Shown here one piece after another: positions 1 through 10,670 of a stretch of DNA of 64,000 bases. The number at the start of each line of letters is the position of its first letter. Within the stretch, counting starts at the first letter, position 1. The position numbers and the translations under genes were made by a program. Location of the stretch: the NCBI GenBank assembly GCA_023079485.1, contig CM041085.1, positions 35,883,121 through 35,947,120 of the forward strand, written 5' to 3'. Below the pieces are notes generated by a model. It was not told where the DNA came from. It saw nothing but the letters and a program-made list of their open reading frames with translations, and searched no databases. Origin of the DNA: Archilochus colubris. Its lineage: Eukaryota > Chordata > Aves > Apodiformes > Trochilidae.

Positions 1-3000
1 TTAAATATAATCTTCTCTTTTGTAATGCCTTTTGTTGAAAGGGCTGTGAAATCCTGGTTATGTTCCCACCATCATCAGGAACTGCTGAACATACTCTGCA
101 GCAGTTCAGGATGAAGAGACACAAGACAGATTAAGCAGATCAAAAAGAACCTTACTAAAATTACATAGCCCTATTTCTGCAGCCTCCTTATGTATTTTCC
201 ACTTATCTTGAGCAGACTTTGTTGTTCACTGGGATCTTCTTTGAAAATTATATCCAGCATAAATGGACAGTTTTTTTCATACAATAGCAAGTTTAATTAG
301 TTCAACAGCCAAATTAGTAATACACTCAGCAAGAGGAATGGGGCACAACACACAGATGGCGGTAGAGAACAGAAGGGAAAAAATTATAGGAAAACCTTTT
401 CACTACTGATTCAGCTAGATCAGAAGTCACTTTACACAACCCTACTGCAACATGAATTTAGCACAATACAGAAATCTTAAATTTCCATATATGTATATAT
501 ATATATCTCAAAACAACTCCAGCAAAACAAGTCACGTATATGTGTAGTCTTTGATGTTCTGATTTAGGTTTTGTTTACTCGAATTAACCACCAGAAAGAT
601 TATTCCAGACATTTGTGAACTACAGTGATTTACAACTCAAGGTATTACTAGTGGAACTACCCATATCGTCACATAAATTAAAATAGAACCCAGAGCTGTC
701 AACAAAAGAAAGAAACCCAAAATCACAGCATGAGTTCATCAAAATCTCTAAGGAGACAATTCTAAGGATACTTTTCCTTTGGCTGCCTAAGCTAGCACCT
801 TTATTTTCTAGCCCAAATTCATACAGGAAAATTATGAGTGTTTACTCTCACTTTGCTTTCTCAAGTTTATTTTCATAACAATGAGAAATATTTATGCAGA
901 AAGTAAAGATACCAACACACTGAAGAAGAGAACAACACAGAGGAGTGATTGCTCATCCAGATAGATAGCTCAAACTTTCACCTGCTCTCCCATTCCCTCC
1001 TAACTTGGTTACTGCTATTCCATGGGCATTATTTCATTGTCAAAGACCCTGGCAACCTGTCTTTATTACCACCTTCATCCCTCACTCACTAAACAAATGC
1101 TGACCAGTCGATGTTAACTATCTAGAGCTTATCTTCTACATTTTTAAAAGTTTGGGGCTTTCTATCATGCTTTTTTTCTTTGAGAGATATTTCCTGGAAA
1201 CTTCCATTAGGGTGCTGCCTTCTTTTTTTGTTTGTTTGTTTTCTTCTCTGTAATATCTCTTAAGAATTCAACAGGTTTTCAGGAAGGTGACATTATTGCC
1301 AATGTTGTTGACTAAGAAATAGCTCAGCCAATCCAACTGCACAGTGTCACTTTCCTTGCACCAACACTGGTTCTCAGCTGATCCCACGGCAAGCAGACAG
1401 AGGGTACTAAGTGAAAAAAACAAACTCTCTTATACCCCTAAGTAAGCAGGAGTTTTGACAACCAAGGCTATTTAACTAGTGTCACATGAATAACAACATC
1501 AGCGCAGTGAGTACAGAGTTGGGTAGTAAAGGGGGGAGGGCACCAAAATATTTTCCTTTAGGTGGCAACCATCAGCATTACATATCACCACTTTTAGTAT
1601 GTGACTCAGCGATGTCAAGCAATGAAGAAGGGTAAAAGGATGTTCCATTCAGTTACTAAACTTTCATATTACCTCACTGTGAGCCAACTTAGGGAACTGA
1701 CCCAGATTAAAAAGAAACTTTCTTTTGGATTACTTTTTGGCTTCACAGCCTGAACAGATACTTGCTCTGCTGCAACTGAAACTTAGTTTGCTGGTGTAAA
1801 AGGGTGGAGGAGTAGACTACAGCAAGAAAAGCAGCAATACCTAGAGACTGCACTTGGTGTAGTGTCACATTAAGCATGAATACAAAGCCCTGTACTAACC
1901 CACACTAATACCCATATATTAACCTTAATCCATCTCTTGTGTTATACTTACAGTATTTAGCACAAGTATAGGAGGGACTCTGCTTTGTATTTATAAAACT
2001 CTCAAGTTACTGTGGTGCTACAAATAAAATGCTTAAATGCCTGGGACAATTCCTTATAAAACAGATATATTCATATGTTGAATCTGCAATTTGTTGTTGG
2101 GGTTTTATCCTCTAACACATGAAACTGTGACATTTAAAAGAGCTCTTTATCAGTGTTGTACTTTGCTGAGTGATGGGTATTTTCCTTGTTTGAATACATA
2201 TTTCCATAGTTTAAAATTGTTGAGGGTTTTTTTTGAAGAAAAACATTTTGGGGAACCAACTATACACTGGCTTTCCACTTGATTATTCTGCCTTGGAATT
2301 AAGCCTTTAAGAAGCCTACTTAATCCTGTCAACTAAAAAAGAAATAAAAATGGAAAACTATTGAAGTTACAGAACTGCTTCCCAGAGTAAGAATAACGTA
2401 TCACAAAACATTAGACCAGGTTAGCCTTTTCTCTTCTTCCAAATTTAGCACAATTATTTACTGTGTTAATACTTTCAATACTTTCTGACATTTCAATAGT
2501 TCTTGACATAAAAAACATAAAACAGTAGAATTTTTATTAATAAATTTTTATTTACACATTTTTATTTATAGTGTTTACTAAACATTTTTGTGGCAAGGCA
2601 CCAACTTAAAAACTATATGTTGCTGAACAGCTGGAAAAAGCATTACTTGCTGTTTATGATAGCCTATGACTAGAACTTGAAGACGTACTCCCTGTTAGAA
2701 TCTTCAACTCCTTTACAACAGGAGAGAAATTAGCAATGCTGCACCAAATTATTAGAGCTGTAAAACTTTCCTCATAATCTTCACTTATCAAATCAAATCA
2801 GGGATACAAGACCCTGGCAAGTTCTTGTCCAGTTCTTCTCAATCCACAGCAACTATCTTGTATCATATTTGAAATTACATTTGTTTATTACACTTACTAC
2901 CAATCTGTTGTCCGGACCAATGGCACCAATATGGAAGAAATGCAAAAAGAAAATGCTAGGTCAACTGATGTCTTCCAGTGCTCACTTAAAAATAAGAAGC

Positions 3001-6000
3001 CCTTAGCTCAATTAACTCCTCATTTTAAGTTTTAAGAATTAGTAAAACAGATCTGTGAAAACTTCTGGACATGTGGCCAAGCAGATGACGGAGTTTTTTT
3101 TTCTAATAAAGCATGATTTCCAACTTTCTGCCAAATTCAAAGTACCATATTAATTGAGTATCAGTCTTAATCTTCAACTCATGATCTAAACACAGGTCTT
3201 GCACCTTATTGTAAACACTTAAGCTTGTGCTCTCTATGCACAACCCCAGTGGGTTTTTTTGCTGCTATCTGAATATCAAAGTACATTCTGCCTGGTGCTT
3301 CTCTCAAAAATAAGATACATTTAAGCTTACATGTAGGTCAGGAGAGTCCAATGTGTTAAAACAATTGAAATATTAGACAGAAGTGTGCAAGTATTCATAC
3401 CTTATCAATTCTGGCACAGATACCTTAGAAGTCACAATTAGTACAGATTTTACAAGTAATCAAATGTTTCCTGTCAAAATCTCAGGCTTGATTAAGATTT
3501 TATCCAAGATTTTTGTGTGGTTCTTGATCACATGAGAGAGTAAGCTCTAGGTACCAGCACAGTTTGTTAGGCTGCCCAGCTGCTGCAGGCTGCAAGACAG
3601 CCCTAATAAATTTAATCTCAGTTACCACTTTGTGTTAAAGCAAGGGTATAATTGATCAAGGAAAAAGCCACTGCAAGGAGTCACCAGCAGACCCTCCCCC
3701 CACATCAGTAAAGCCTGAAAATGTGTAATCAAGATACCTAACCAGCTTGAGGTTAGGTACAACTGAGAGAGAGTGTGAGCAGGTGGTGGCAATTCCAGCT
3801 AGGGCTCAGCAGGTCTCTAGGCTGATCTCTGTTCTCTCCATTGGACACAATGTACCATTAAACTCATGCTTCCTAAATCTCCCTACCTACACTGGCCAAG
3901 AGCTTTGAATTACCTTCTCCACTGTGCTTCCAATGAAGCACAAAGATAATAAAAAAACATGTGAATGCAAAAAAAGAATGGAGGATAGGAAGCAAAGTGA
4001 CAAAAGAAAAAAATATACAAATCTAGAAACACAACATGAAGCCTCAAAGTTAAGGTACGTGGTATTATAGAAGCTGTTGACAGAAATACTTTTGTCTACA
4101 GTAAATTTTGAGGACTGCTGAACAGAAGACAATCAAGTACAGCACGGGTCCTTCAAGCAGTGAATACTAAGCTCATTTAACTGACATCATTGTTACAAAT
4201 ATAGAAAGCAGCATCAATTTGGCTCCCCAGTGGTCAGGGATTTCTGTAAGGATTCCCATCTTGCATCAGTCAGAATATACACATACAGTATTATAAAGTC
4301 AAAATGAAAAACAGTAACTTAAAACACTCCTGCATTTGTATAATTAAGTTTTTTTCATTACTAAAATAAAGTTAAATAAACTTCTACAGAGAAGTCTCCT
4401 GAAGTCCTTGACTGAACAGCCCAGAAAGTAGCATGAATATGTGGTATCTTTATAAAAAAGCAATTTACTCATAAGTGAAAGGACTACTTCATTTGAAGTC
4501 AAGCACGTTACAGAACAAACTTCTAAAAGCATTTATAAAAGCAAATTATTTTGCTCTTTCCCTCTTGCCCCCAATTATGCCATGGTATTCTTTGCTCATA
4601 AATGTTTAGAGGAAAAGTGGGAAATTTGACTGGGTCTCTACATCATATACTTTGAAGAAAATTACTGTGTTTGTGGAGTGGGAGGTTTTCTTCACTTTTT
4701 TTCCCCTCTAAAATAACAGGTTGCTGCTTGAATCATTTAAGGTTGCAACCCGTGTAAAACTGTGCTTATAAACTCACAACTAATTAGGATATACATTTCA
4801 TAATCAATACTTACAAACATTTCTGTCTACCACAGTGAAAATGAAATTTTAATTCCTCAGTCAAATGTTATCTTCATGTGCAGCAAGTAAACATTCATAT
4901 TTCAGTTAAGAGGGCCAGAGGCACCAACTCTGTAACCACATAGGCAGTTCTTTATGTACACTCAACTTACTTTCCTAAAGCATTCAAAAAACAAATGCAC
5001 ACTACAGTTCTGTAAACACATGTATTTTATATAGTGTAGCAACACATCAAAACATTTGAGGAGATAAAACTGCAAAAGGAAAGACAGTGGAATACCTGAC
5101 CCTCTACACTTCTCTTAAGCCAAGCCTTTTATTTAGGATATTCTCTGCTACATCACAAAAAAATAATAGTCCAAAATGACAAGAAAACCCAGTAAGTTTC
5201 CACAAGTAGGAAGGGAACATTTGCATAAATATTTATACAGAGTGCTATTTGAAAAGAATTGGTTTTAACTTTCTTTTTAGCTTTTACAAAGCCGGAAAAA
5301 AAAAAAAAAGTACACTATCCAATCTCTCCTGTTCACACACTATGAAGAAAAACTTCTGTCTAGTTGAGAGGCCCATGAGATTCTTGGATACTTTTGAAAA
5401 GTGTAACTTTAAAATAAATATTTTGACAACGCACTGTATCATGAACAGTAACGTTTTACCTTGACTGCAACTATGACACCAACACTGAAGATGAAACAGT
5501 AAGCCCAAGAAAGGCAAGGAACTGTTAAAATACAAGTGTATCTACTACATTCTACAGCTGTTACTTCAAATAATTCACAAAAACTCAAAAAGCGAAAGTA
5601 AGAGGAAACATAATGAGCAACGGGGACTACAAAAAAGATCCTGTGATTGGTGGGATTCCTCAGGTACAGATTCATCTTACAAACAACAGAAAAAAAACAT
5701 TGCTTAAACAACCGATCCACGAACCATACCATTATTAGATAGGTACAGAAAGCAGTTCAAGGGCCAACTGGCCAAACTCCCAAAATTTTTAGGTCCAAGT
5801 TGCTTCCTTATCAGATCACCACCACTGAGCACCGTGCCTGACCGCACGAACGTAGATGTATCAGGCAAGGCCAGAAAGCTTCACAGATGACTCCAACCTT
5901 ACCCAACAGTACAGACAATCAATACACCGAGGTACAACGAGAAGTAATTTTTAAATGACCTCAATGACAAGCCCTAAGCAGGTGGGTCACCGGGAGGTGG

Positions 6001-6462
6001 GTCACCCCCCACCAGCACGATACAGGACAACAGTGGCTCCTTGACCCCCGAGTCCTCTGCGCGACCCCGCCAAGCGTTTTAGCAGCGAAGCACTAAGGCA
6101 GAAGAGGAGACAGCGAGGGCACAGCCCACCCGGCGCCTTTGCTCCGGCCCAGCTCCCCAAGAACCGCGGCCACCGGACGCCGTGCTCGTCCGTGGGGGGA
6201 CGTGACACCGGGCAGCCGCAGCACCCAAGGCCGCCGTCACCATCCTCACCCACAGCGGGGGCCGAGGCGGCTCCCTCCCCCGCCGAGGCACCAAGGAGGA
6301 GGACGGGGGAGGGGAGGAGGAGGCTGGCACGGGCGGACGTGCCTGCGGAGACCGAAGGGAACCAACCCAGCCCCGTCCGCCGGCTGTGGCCGATGCGGCG
6401 GCGGCTGCAGCAGACATGCGGGGCAGGAAAGGGCGGATCCGCATCCGGGCTCGCTCACTCAC
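1..6462 (-). other. PRKN: PRKN intron 1 (first part)
   Basis: The donor GTGAGT sits at 6462-6457 on the minus strand, and the intron runs leftward out of the window. It is AT-rich from 1 to about 5.8 kb. I found no CR1 element, no exon-like segment with splice signals and no RNA gene. The open frames at 2.1, 3.9, 4.3, 5.3 and 5.4 kb are short and have no recognisable homology. The last ~450 bases (6.0-6.46 kb) belong to the CpG island. Confidence 0.85.
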
Positions 6463-6469
6463 CTATCAT
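6463..6469 (-). CDS. PRKN: Parkin E3 ubiquitin ligase, coding part of exon 1
   Basis: On the minus strand the sequence reads GCCGCC-ATG-ATA-G followed by the donor GTGAGTGAGC, with the exon ending at 6463. Parkin exon 1 is known to encode only Met-Ile plus the first base of the next codon (Val in human) before intron 1, and that layout is matched here with a strong Kozak context. Parkin is the RBR-type ubiquitin ligase that works with PINK1 in mitochondrial quality control. None of its domains lie in this window because exon 2 is beyond the left edge. The divergent neighbour PACRG supports the call, since this head-to-head arrangement is the known vertebrate one. Seven coding bases alone would prove nothing; the identification rests on the start/splice layout, the CpG island and the PACRG partner. 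Confidence 0.9.
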
Positions 6470-6590
6470 GGCGGCGACGGACAGGGAGGGGGAGGAGGAG
6501 AAGAGGAAAGGAGACGGCAGGAAGGCGCGCGCCCGGGCGCGCGCGCACCCTCGCAGCCCTTTAGCGCCGCGGAACTGCGGACCGAGCAGC
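6470..6590 (-). other. PRKN: Presumed PRKN 5' untranslated region and start-site zone
   Basis: This GC-rich stretch lies directly upstream of the parkin start codon on the minus strand. Parkin 5' leaders are about 100 nt in mammals, so transcription probably starts near 6570-6590. No TATA box is seen, as expected for a CpG-island promoter. The right boundary is inferred, not read from the sequence. Confidence 0.5.
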
Positions 6591-6605
6591 CGAGGGGTGG
6601 GAGAC

Positions 6606-6616
6606 TGCGCATGCGC
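6606..6616. promoter_or_regulatory. NRF1 site (perfect palindrome TGCGCATGCGC)
   Basis: The sequence is an exact match to the consensus palindrome of nuclear respiratory factor 1, which is common in CpG-island and bidirectional promoters and drives mitochondrial genes. It lies about 140 bp upstream of the PRKN ATG, near the presumed start site. Binding itself is inferred. Confidence 0.7.
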
Positions 6617-6656
6617 CCCGACGGGAGGGTGTGTTTAGGAGAGGCGCGGTGGCCTT

Positions 6657-6669
6657 TGGGTAATGTAGT
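6657..6669 (-). promoter_or_regulatory. ACTAYRNNNCCCR (ZNF143/SIX5-type) promoter element
   Basis: On the minus strand the 13-mer ACTACATTACCCA matches the conserved vertebrate promoter motif ACTAYRNNNCCCR at every defined position. That motif is associated with ZNF143/SIX5 binding and with bidirectional promoters. It lies 41 bp from the NRF1 palindrome. Confidence 0.65.
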
Positions 6670-6731
6670 TCTCGCCTCCTCACGTGGACCGCCTTTCCCC
6701 CCCCCCTCGTTCCCCCTTTTTTTTGTTAATT

Positions 6732-6905
6732 ACGGAATCACGGAAGGATTAGATGGTTAGAGTTGGAACGGACCTTAAAGCTCGTCCAGTTCCAAACCAC
6801 CCGGTGCGGGCACGGGCACCTCCCACTAGACCAGGTGGCTCACAGCCCCGTCCAACCTGGCTTTGAATGCTCCCAGGGATGGAGCTTCCACAACCTCTGC
6901 CTGTT
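6732..6905 (-). mobile_element. CR1 LINE 3' end inside the shared promoter
   Basis: The plus strand reads as the reverse complement of an avian CR1 3' end. It has a diverged ATAGAATCATAGAATGG-type tail, then the typical segment with TTGGAACGGACCTTAAAG, CCTCCCACTAGACCAGGT and GGGATGGAGCTTCCACAACC. It is truncated at its 5' side and diverged, so it is not recent. It splits the NRF1/ACTAYR cluster from the X-box/CCAAT cluster. Confidence 0.85.
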
Positions 6906-7102
6906 TCCTGCTAAATTCTGTTGGGCGGCTTCTTGGTGCCTGCCCGGTGTTGGGGGTGCCTTGGGGTTCCTGTTTCTCCGGTTAACACCTTTTGTGTTTC
7001 CCTGCTTCACACCTCCCGCTTCCCCCGCGCACGTCACACCCCTTCTCCTCTCCCTCCCTCCCTCCCTCCCCGCCCTCTGGCAAGGCGGGAGATTGTTGAC
7101 GC

Positions 7103-7115
7103 GTTGCCTAGCGAC
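7103..7115 (+). promoter_or_regulatory. RFX X-box-like site
   Basis: GTTGCC-T-AGCGAC matches the RFX X-box consensus GTNRCC-N(0-3)-RGYAAC with one mismatch, G for A in the right half-site. RFX factors with FOXJ1 activate ciliary genes, and PACRG is an axonemal protein. The site is 552 bp upstream of the PACRG ATG and 53 bp upstream of a CCAAT box. Function is inferred. Confidence 0.55.
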
Positions 7116-7155
7116 GGGCGCGAGGCGGGGGGACGCGTGGTAGCTCGGACGGCGG

Positions 7156-7160
7156 CCAAT
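7156..7160 (+). promoter_or_regulatory. CCAAT box with adjacent GC box
   Basis: GGCGGCCAATCCCC carries a CCAAT core on the plus strand, followed at about 7166-7175 by CCCCGCCCCC, an Sp1-type GC box. Position and orientation suit a PACRG start site shortly downstream (about 7.2-7.3 kb). The start site itself is not visible from sequence. Confidence 0.45.
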
Positions 7161-7387
7161 CCCCTCCCCGCCCCCAACGGACCCCGCGGAGGGACCCCCG
7201 GCGGGTGGCGCAGGGGGTGAGGCAGGGCGAGGGCCGGCGGGTGGGCGACCGCAAGGCCCCGGGGGGCGAGGGGAGCGGGGAAAGGATGGAGACGGAGCAA
7301 GGGGAGGAGGATGAGGAGCTGGGCTGCAGAACGGGGCTGAGGAGCGCGAGGGGCAGGCGAGGAGGGCTGTCAAAGCGCGGGAGGGGT

Positions 7388-7428
7388 GCGTGGGTGTGTG
7401 TGTGCGTGTGTGTGTATGTGTATGTGTA

Positions 7429-7463
<35 letters not shown>
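7388..7463 (+). repeat. (TG)n microsatellite
   Basis: About 76 bp of TG dinucleotides interrupted by CG and TA steps (TGCG, TGTATG). It lies between the CpG island and the PACRG start, inside the presumed 5' leader or leader intron. Such tracts are often length-polymorphic and can adopt Z-DNA. Confidence 0.95.
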
Positions 7464-7464
<1 letters not shown>

Positions 7465-7612
7465 GGGGGGTGTCGCTGGTTGGGAAGGGACCAGAGGTAG
7501 ACCTGTTGTGTTTTCTAACACAGTGGCGTTGATGTTTATCTGTTGTTTTGTGCTTTTTGGTTGGTTTTTTGTGTGTTTGTTGTGTGTTTGTTGTTTGTTT
7601 TTGTTTTCCCAG

Positions 7613-7654
7613 TCTGCCTTTTGTTCCTTGCCGGTCGCGATCGCTGGTGGGGAG
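7613..7654 (+). other. PACRG: Possible PACRG 5' UTR segment after a splice acceptor
   Basis: A T-rich tract ends TTTTGTTTTCCCAG at 7612, a good acceptor, 42 bases before the PACRG ATG. If it is used, a leader intron containing the TG repeat would be removed and the start site could lie in the CpG island close to the X-box. If it is not used, the leader is continuous. The sequence cannot decide. Confidence 0.35.
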
Positions 7655-7813
7655 ATGGTAGTGGAGAAAGGGGGTTCAAGCCCCCCAAAACCCGGGGGTG
7701 AGAGGAGCCCCCCGCAGCAGGAGCCTCCTGGGCGCCTGAAGAAAAGCGAGCAGCAGCAGCAGCAGCTCCTCTCAGACGGATTCACTGTTAAAGCCATGAT
7801 GAAAAACGCTGTG
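7655..7813 (+). CDS. PACRG: Parkin co-regulated gene protein, coding exon 1
   Basis: The 53 codons end exactly at GTG before the donor GTACGT (7814). The C-terminal part carries the conserved PACRG block GFTVKAMMKN. The first 40 or so residues are low-complexity: Pro/Gly/Ser-rich, then five Gln encoded by CAG repeats (residues 33-37), with the start MVVEK resembling mammalian MVAEK. This ATG was chosen because of that match; the frame stays open upstream through TG repeat with no PACRG-like residues. PACRG is a microtubule inner protein which, with CFAP20, forms the inner junction between A and B tubules of axonemal doublets. It is also reported to interact with chaperones and parkin. It lies head-to-head with PRKN and is probably driven by the shared promoter with RFX input. 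The phase-0 exon end fits the next exon at 54822. Confidence 0.93.
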
Positions 7814-7821
7814 GTACGTTT

Positions 7822-9344
7822 GCTGCTACTGTAGAGGTGTTGTGGATTAGTTTTATCTCACCAGGAAGCACGGTGAGTTAGAGCTGGGGATGAAGCATGT
7901 CAGGAAGGTGCGAGAGTTGCCAAAACTTCACCTGGAGTTTGCTGGTTGTTGAAAATACCCCCAGGTTTTACAGGCGTGTTATCATAAGGCAAGTGTCAGT
8001 GCCAGTGGAAGATCTTGTGATGCCTTGCCTCCAAGTATATTGCTTTGATGCCAGGGTTTTTCTGCATCGTTTTGTACTGGCAAACTATGTCCTATTAAAC
8101 TGCCAGCCTATGGAATTGTCTGCAAGGCTTACCACCTCACCGTTAGCAAAATTATGTCAAACGATACCGTGGTATTATTTGAAAGTGTTTTCTAATACCG
8201 ACAGTGTGGCATAAATTTGATGTGGATGTCACATATAATGGCAAAGTTCTGGAAAACGCATTCATTTTTAAAATAAGCTTAAAAAAGAATAAAAAAACTT
8301 TCATATAGTACAGGAGACTTACTAAACTGGAAACCCACATTAGTTTTCTGTCTCATAGTTTAAAGACAGAAGAGTTGATCCAGTATGCTTCACTTTCAGT
8401 TATAGCCCCAATTCAGAATGAATTTAGATGTGTATGGGCAAAAATACTAGGATAAATGCCTTATATTGTTTTGAGTACTTTTTCAGATTTGTAGGAATAA
8501 AAAGGAATAAAAAAAATAGCAGGAATAAAAAAAGCTTAGCTACTGCTAAGTGCAAGTGTTAAACATGTAAATGGATGAGCTAGTGTGGGCGTACATCTGT
8601 GCTTAAATTCCTGACTTGTATTTTTCTTTACTTAAACACAATTCAAGATCTTAGCAAAGTCTTGTGTTCTCAAGCTTTTTTCCAGTGGTATATATGCTCC
8701 TTTGACAACAGTTATGACATACATTATTTCCCTTGTTTTGCTGATACAGTCTTCCTGTTGCAGTTTCTCTGAACTTGTGTTCTGTAAGAGTATCTTTAAA
8801 CAAAATAGGAGTAGAAATTGTGTACATTAAAATTTTTCTCCTTATTAGTAAAACTAATTTCAGCTAGTTTCAATTTAGTGGGAAGAATACAAGGGGAAAA
8901 CACCCAAACCTCCCCTTTGTTATAAAGATCTTTTGGTTTGGTTTTAATTCTAGAGATGTGTGGAATAAACTACTACACTTCAGTTTCTTTAAGGATTATT
9001 TTTTAAGATATGTTTTATCTTTTCTGGACATAATTCAAATAATGGATATATGCATGTTTGTTTACACCTTGATATGTAAAAGATGCTTTAGTTTGTCTAG
9101 AAGAATCAGCAGCTTCAGTAGAGTTTCAGAAATATATAGTTAATTTTAAAAAGGAGCTTTGACTTGTGACAACAAGCTATGGGTTTAACCATAATTTAAG
9201 TATTCCTTTAAGTATTTATAAACTTTTAACTTTTATGGTTGCAATTCTAACTTCCTGAACATTAGCAGAATCTTAAATTATATATTACTGTCGTTAGACA
9301 ACAGCAAACAGGTAAATCTGCTGCCTTTGGAGCTACTTGTTGAA
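7822..9344. other. Intron, nothing recognised
   Basis: AT-rich, apparently unique intronic sequence. The frames at 7.9-8.3 and 9.0 kb show no familiar motif. Confidence 0.6.
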
Positions 9345-9510
9345 TCGCAGAAATTATGTTTTTCTTTCACGAGGCTCTGGAGATCACATAACCCAACTTA
9401 ACCATTTGAAGTGTGCCTATCACCTAGAGCAGGCCATAGGTTTTCCTAGCTAAGCTGTGAAACCTTCCAACATTCCCCGACTTCTTTGGGCAATCTGTTT
9501 CATTTCTGCC
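9345..9510 (-). mobile_element. Old CR1 3' fragment
   Basis: The plus strand shows the reverse complement of CR1 landmarks: GGCTCTGGAGATCACATAACCCAAC, then CACCTAGAGCAGG, then CTTTGGGCAATCTGTTTCA. It is strongly diverged and lacks a clear tail, so the boundaries are approximate. Confidence 0.6.
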
Positions 9511-10670
9511 CTGTCTGCCAGACCCCCTGCCTACTGGCTCAGCATCCTGTAAGAGGTAGGGTTAGCAGCCTTACCTGCTCCACAGGATCTGCTCATGACT
9601 GGGTAGGAACCAGTGATACTGTTAGAGATTCTGGAAAACTCATAGTGCCAGGTCTGTAATTTGCAAAAGCTCTGAGTGAGGACAGGCAGCCCCTGGAATC
9701 ATTTCCCAGGGGTCAGTGTGCAAAAAATTGGATAAAGTAGGTAATATCTCACTGCTACTTTATAACTGCAGAAGTGAGTGTCCCTTTTCTCTTTTTCCAA
9801 CAAATGGTTAAGTGGAGCTTCCAGTTTATTAAGTACTCATTTGTCAGAGGCTGACATTGTTGATGAAGTTCTCATGGAAGGCTTAGGAGTTGACTGGAGG
9901 GTTGAGAGCACAGCAGGCAAATACAGTTAAGACATGGTAATTTTTTTCTTAACAGCATGACAAGGCACGGTGTTGTCAGCAACGTGTTCAGCATCTTCAG
10001 GTCAAATAACTAAGTACAGATTAATAGCCTTTGATGTAAGCATGCAGTGAGTCTTAAACTATTAACATTGTCTTACAGATTACCATTGTGCATATATGAC
10101 TGTAAACATTGTAGTAAAGGTTCCAGAATTCTTTGTAGTTCCTTGTGCAAGAAGCATTTTACTAAGCCATTTTTCATGGAAGTTGTTGGATAAAGTTTTC
10201 TTCCAAAGTCTGCTTTCATAGCCAGTAGTAAGTCCAGAAATTAAGTACATGAAATATTCCAGACTTTTCTCAACTCTGACTAGATGTAAAATTTAGTTAT
10301 TAAAATACAGAACTTCCAAATATTGTCAATATTCTCCAAAATATTGTTCCTGAACCGAAGAAAGTGGTTTGGTTTGGTTTATGTTATGCCAAAACTGTGA
10401 ATTCTTATAGCAGTTTAAATTAAGAGCAAAATCCAATAAAGGTCTCTGCTTTAACCAGCTAGATACTGTGACATTTACATTTTAATTGTGTTGTCCTTCA
10501 TATGGAATCAAGAATGCCATCCTGTGTGCTCATACTTCACATGTACTGCATCATTAGAATTAGGAATATAATTTAAAATTAATATGCAGACTAGGAAGTA
10601 GAAAAGTGTCTCATCGCTTCTGATCTTCTACATATGGTTATTTTTGCTATTTTGTGCAACTGTACGTGAG

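Larger units (their letters stand above)
6000..7340. promoter_or_regulatory. CpG island / bidirectional PRKN-PACRG promoter
   Basis: GC content and CpG frequency rise sharply from about 6.0 kb and fall again around the TG repeat at 7.39 kb. The island contains PRKN exon 1 and everything upstream of the PACRG start. A shared, TATA-less bidirectional promoter is established for PRKN and PACRG in mammals, where the transcription starts are only about 200 bp apart. Here the two ATGs are about 1.19 kb apart, partly because of a CR1 fragment (6732-6905) and a possible PACRG 5' leader intron. The long frames through this region on both strands are GC-rich chance frames. Confidence 0.85.

Noticed and set aside
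6079..6760. Several overlapping 120-150 codon frames on both strands
   Set aside because: They lie across the CpG island and PRKN exon 1. Composition is Arg/Pro/Gly-rich as expected from CpG-rich DNA read in any frame, and the PRKN start/splice layout explains the region.
7108..7797. 229-codon minus-strand frame antisense to PACRG exon 1
   Set aside because: It is a shadow of GC-rich and CA-repeat sequence (poly-THTH) opposite the real PACRG exon.
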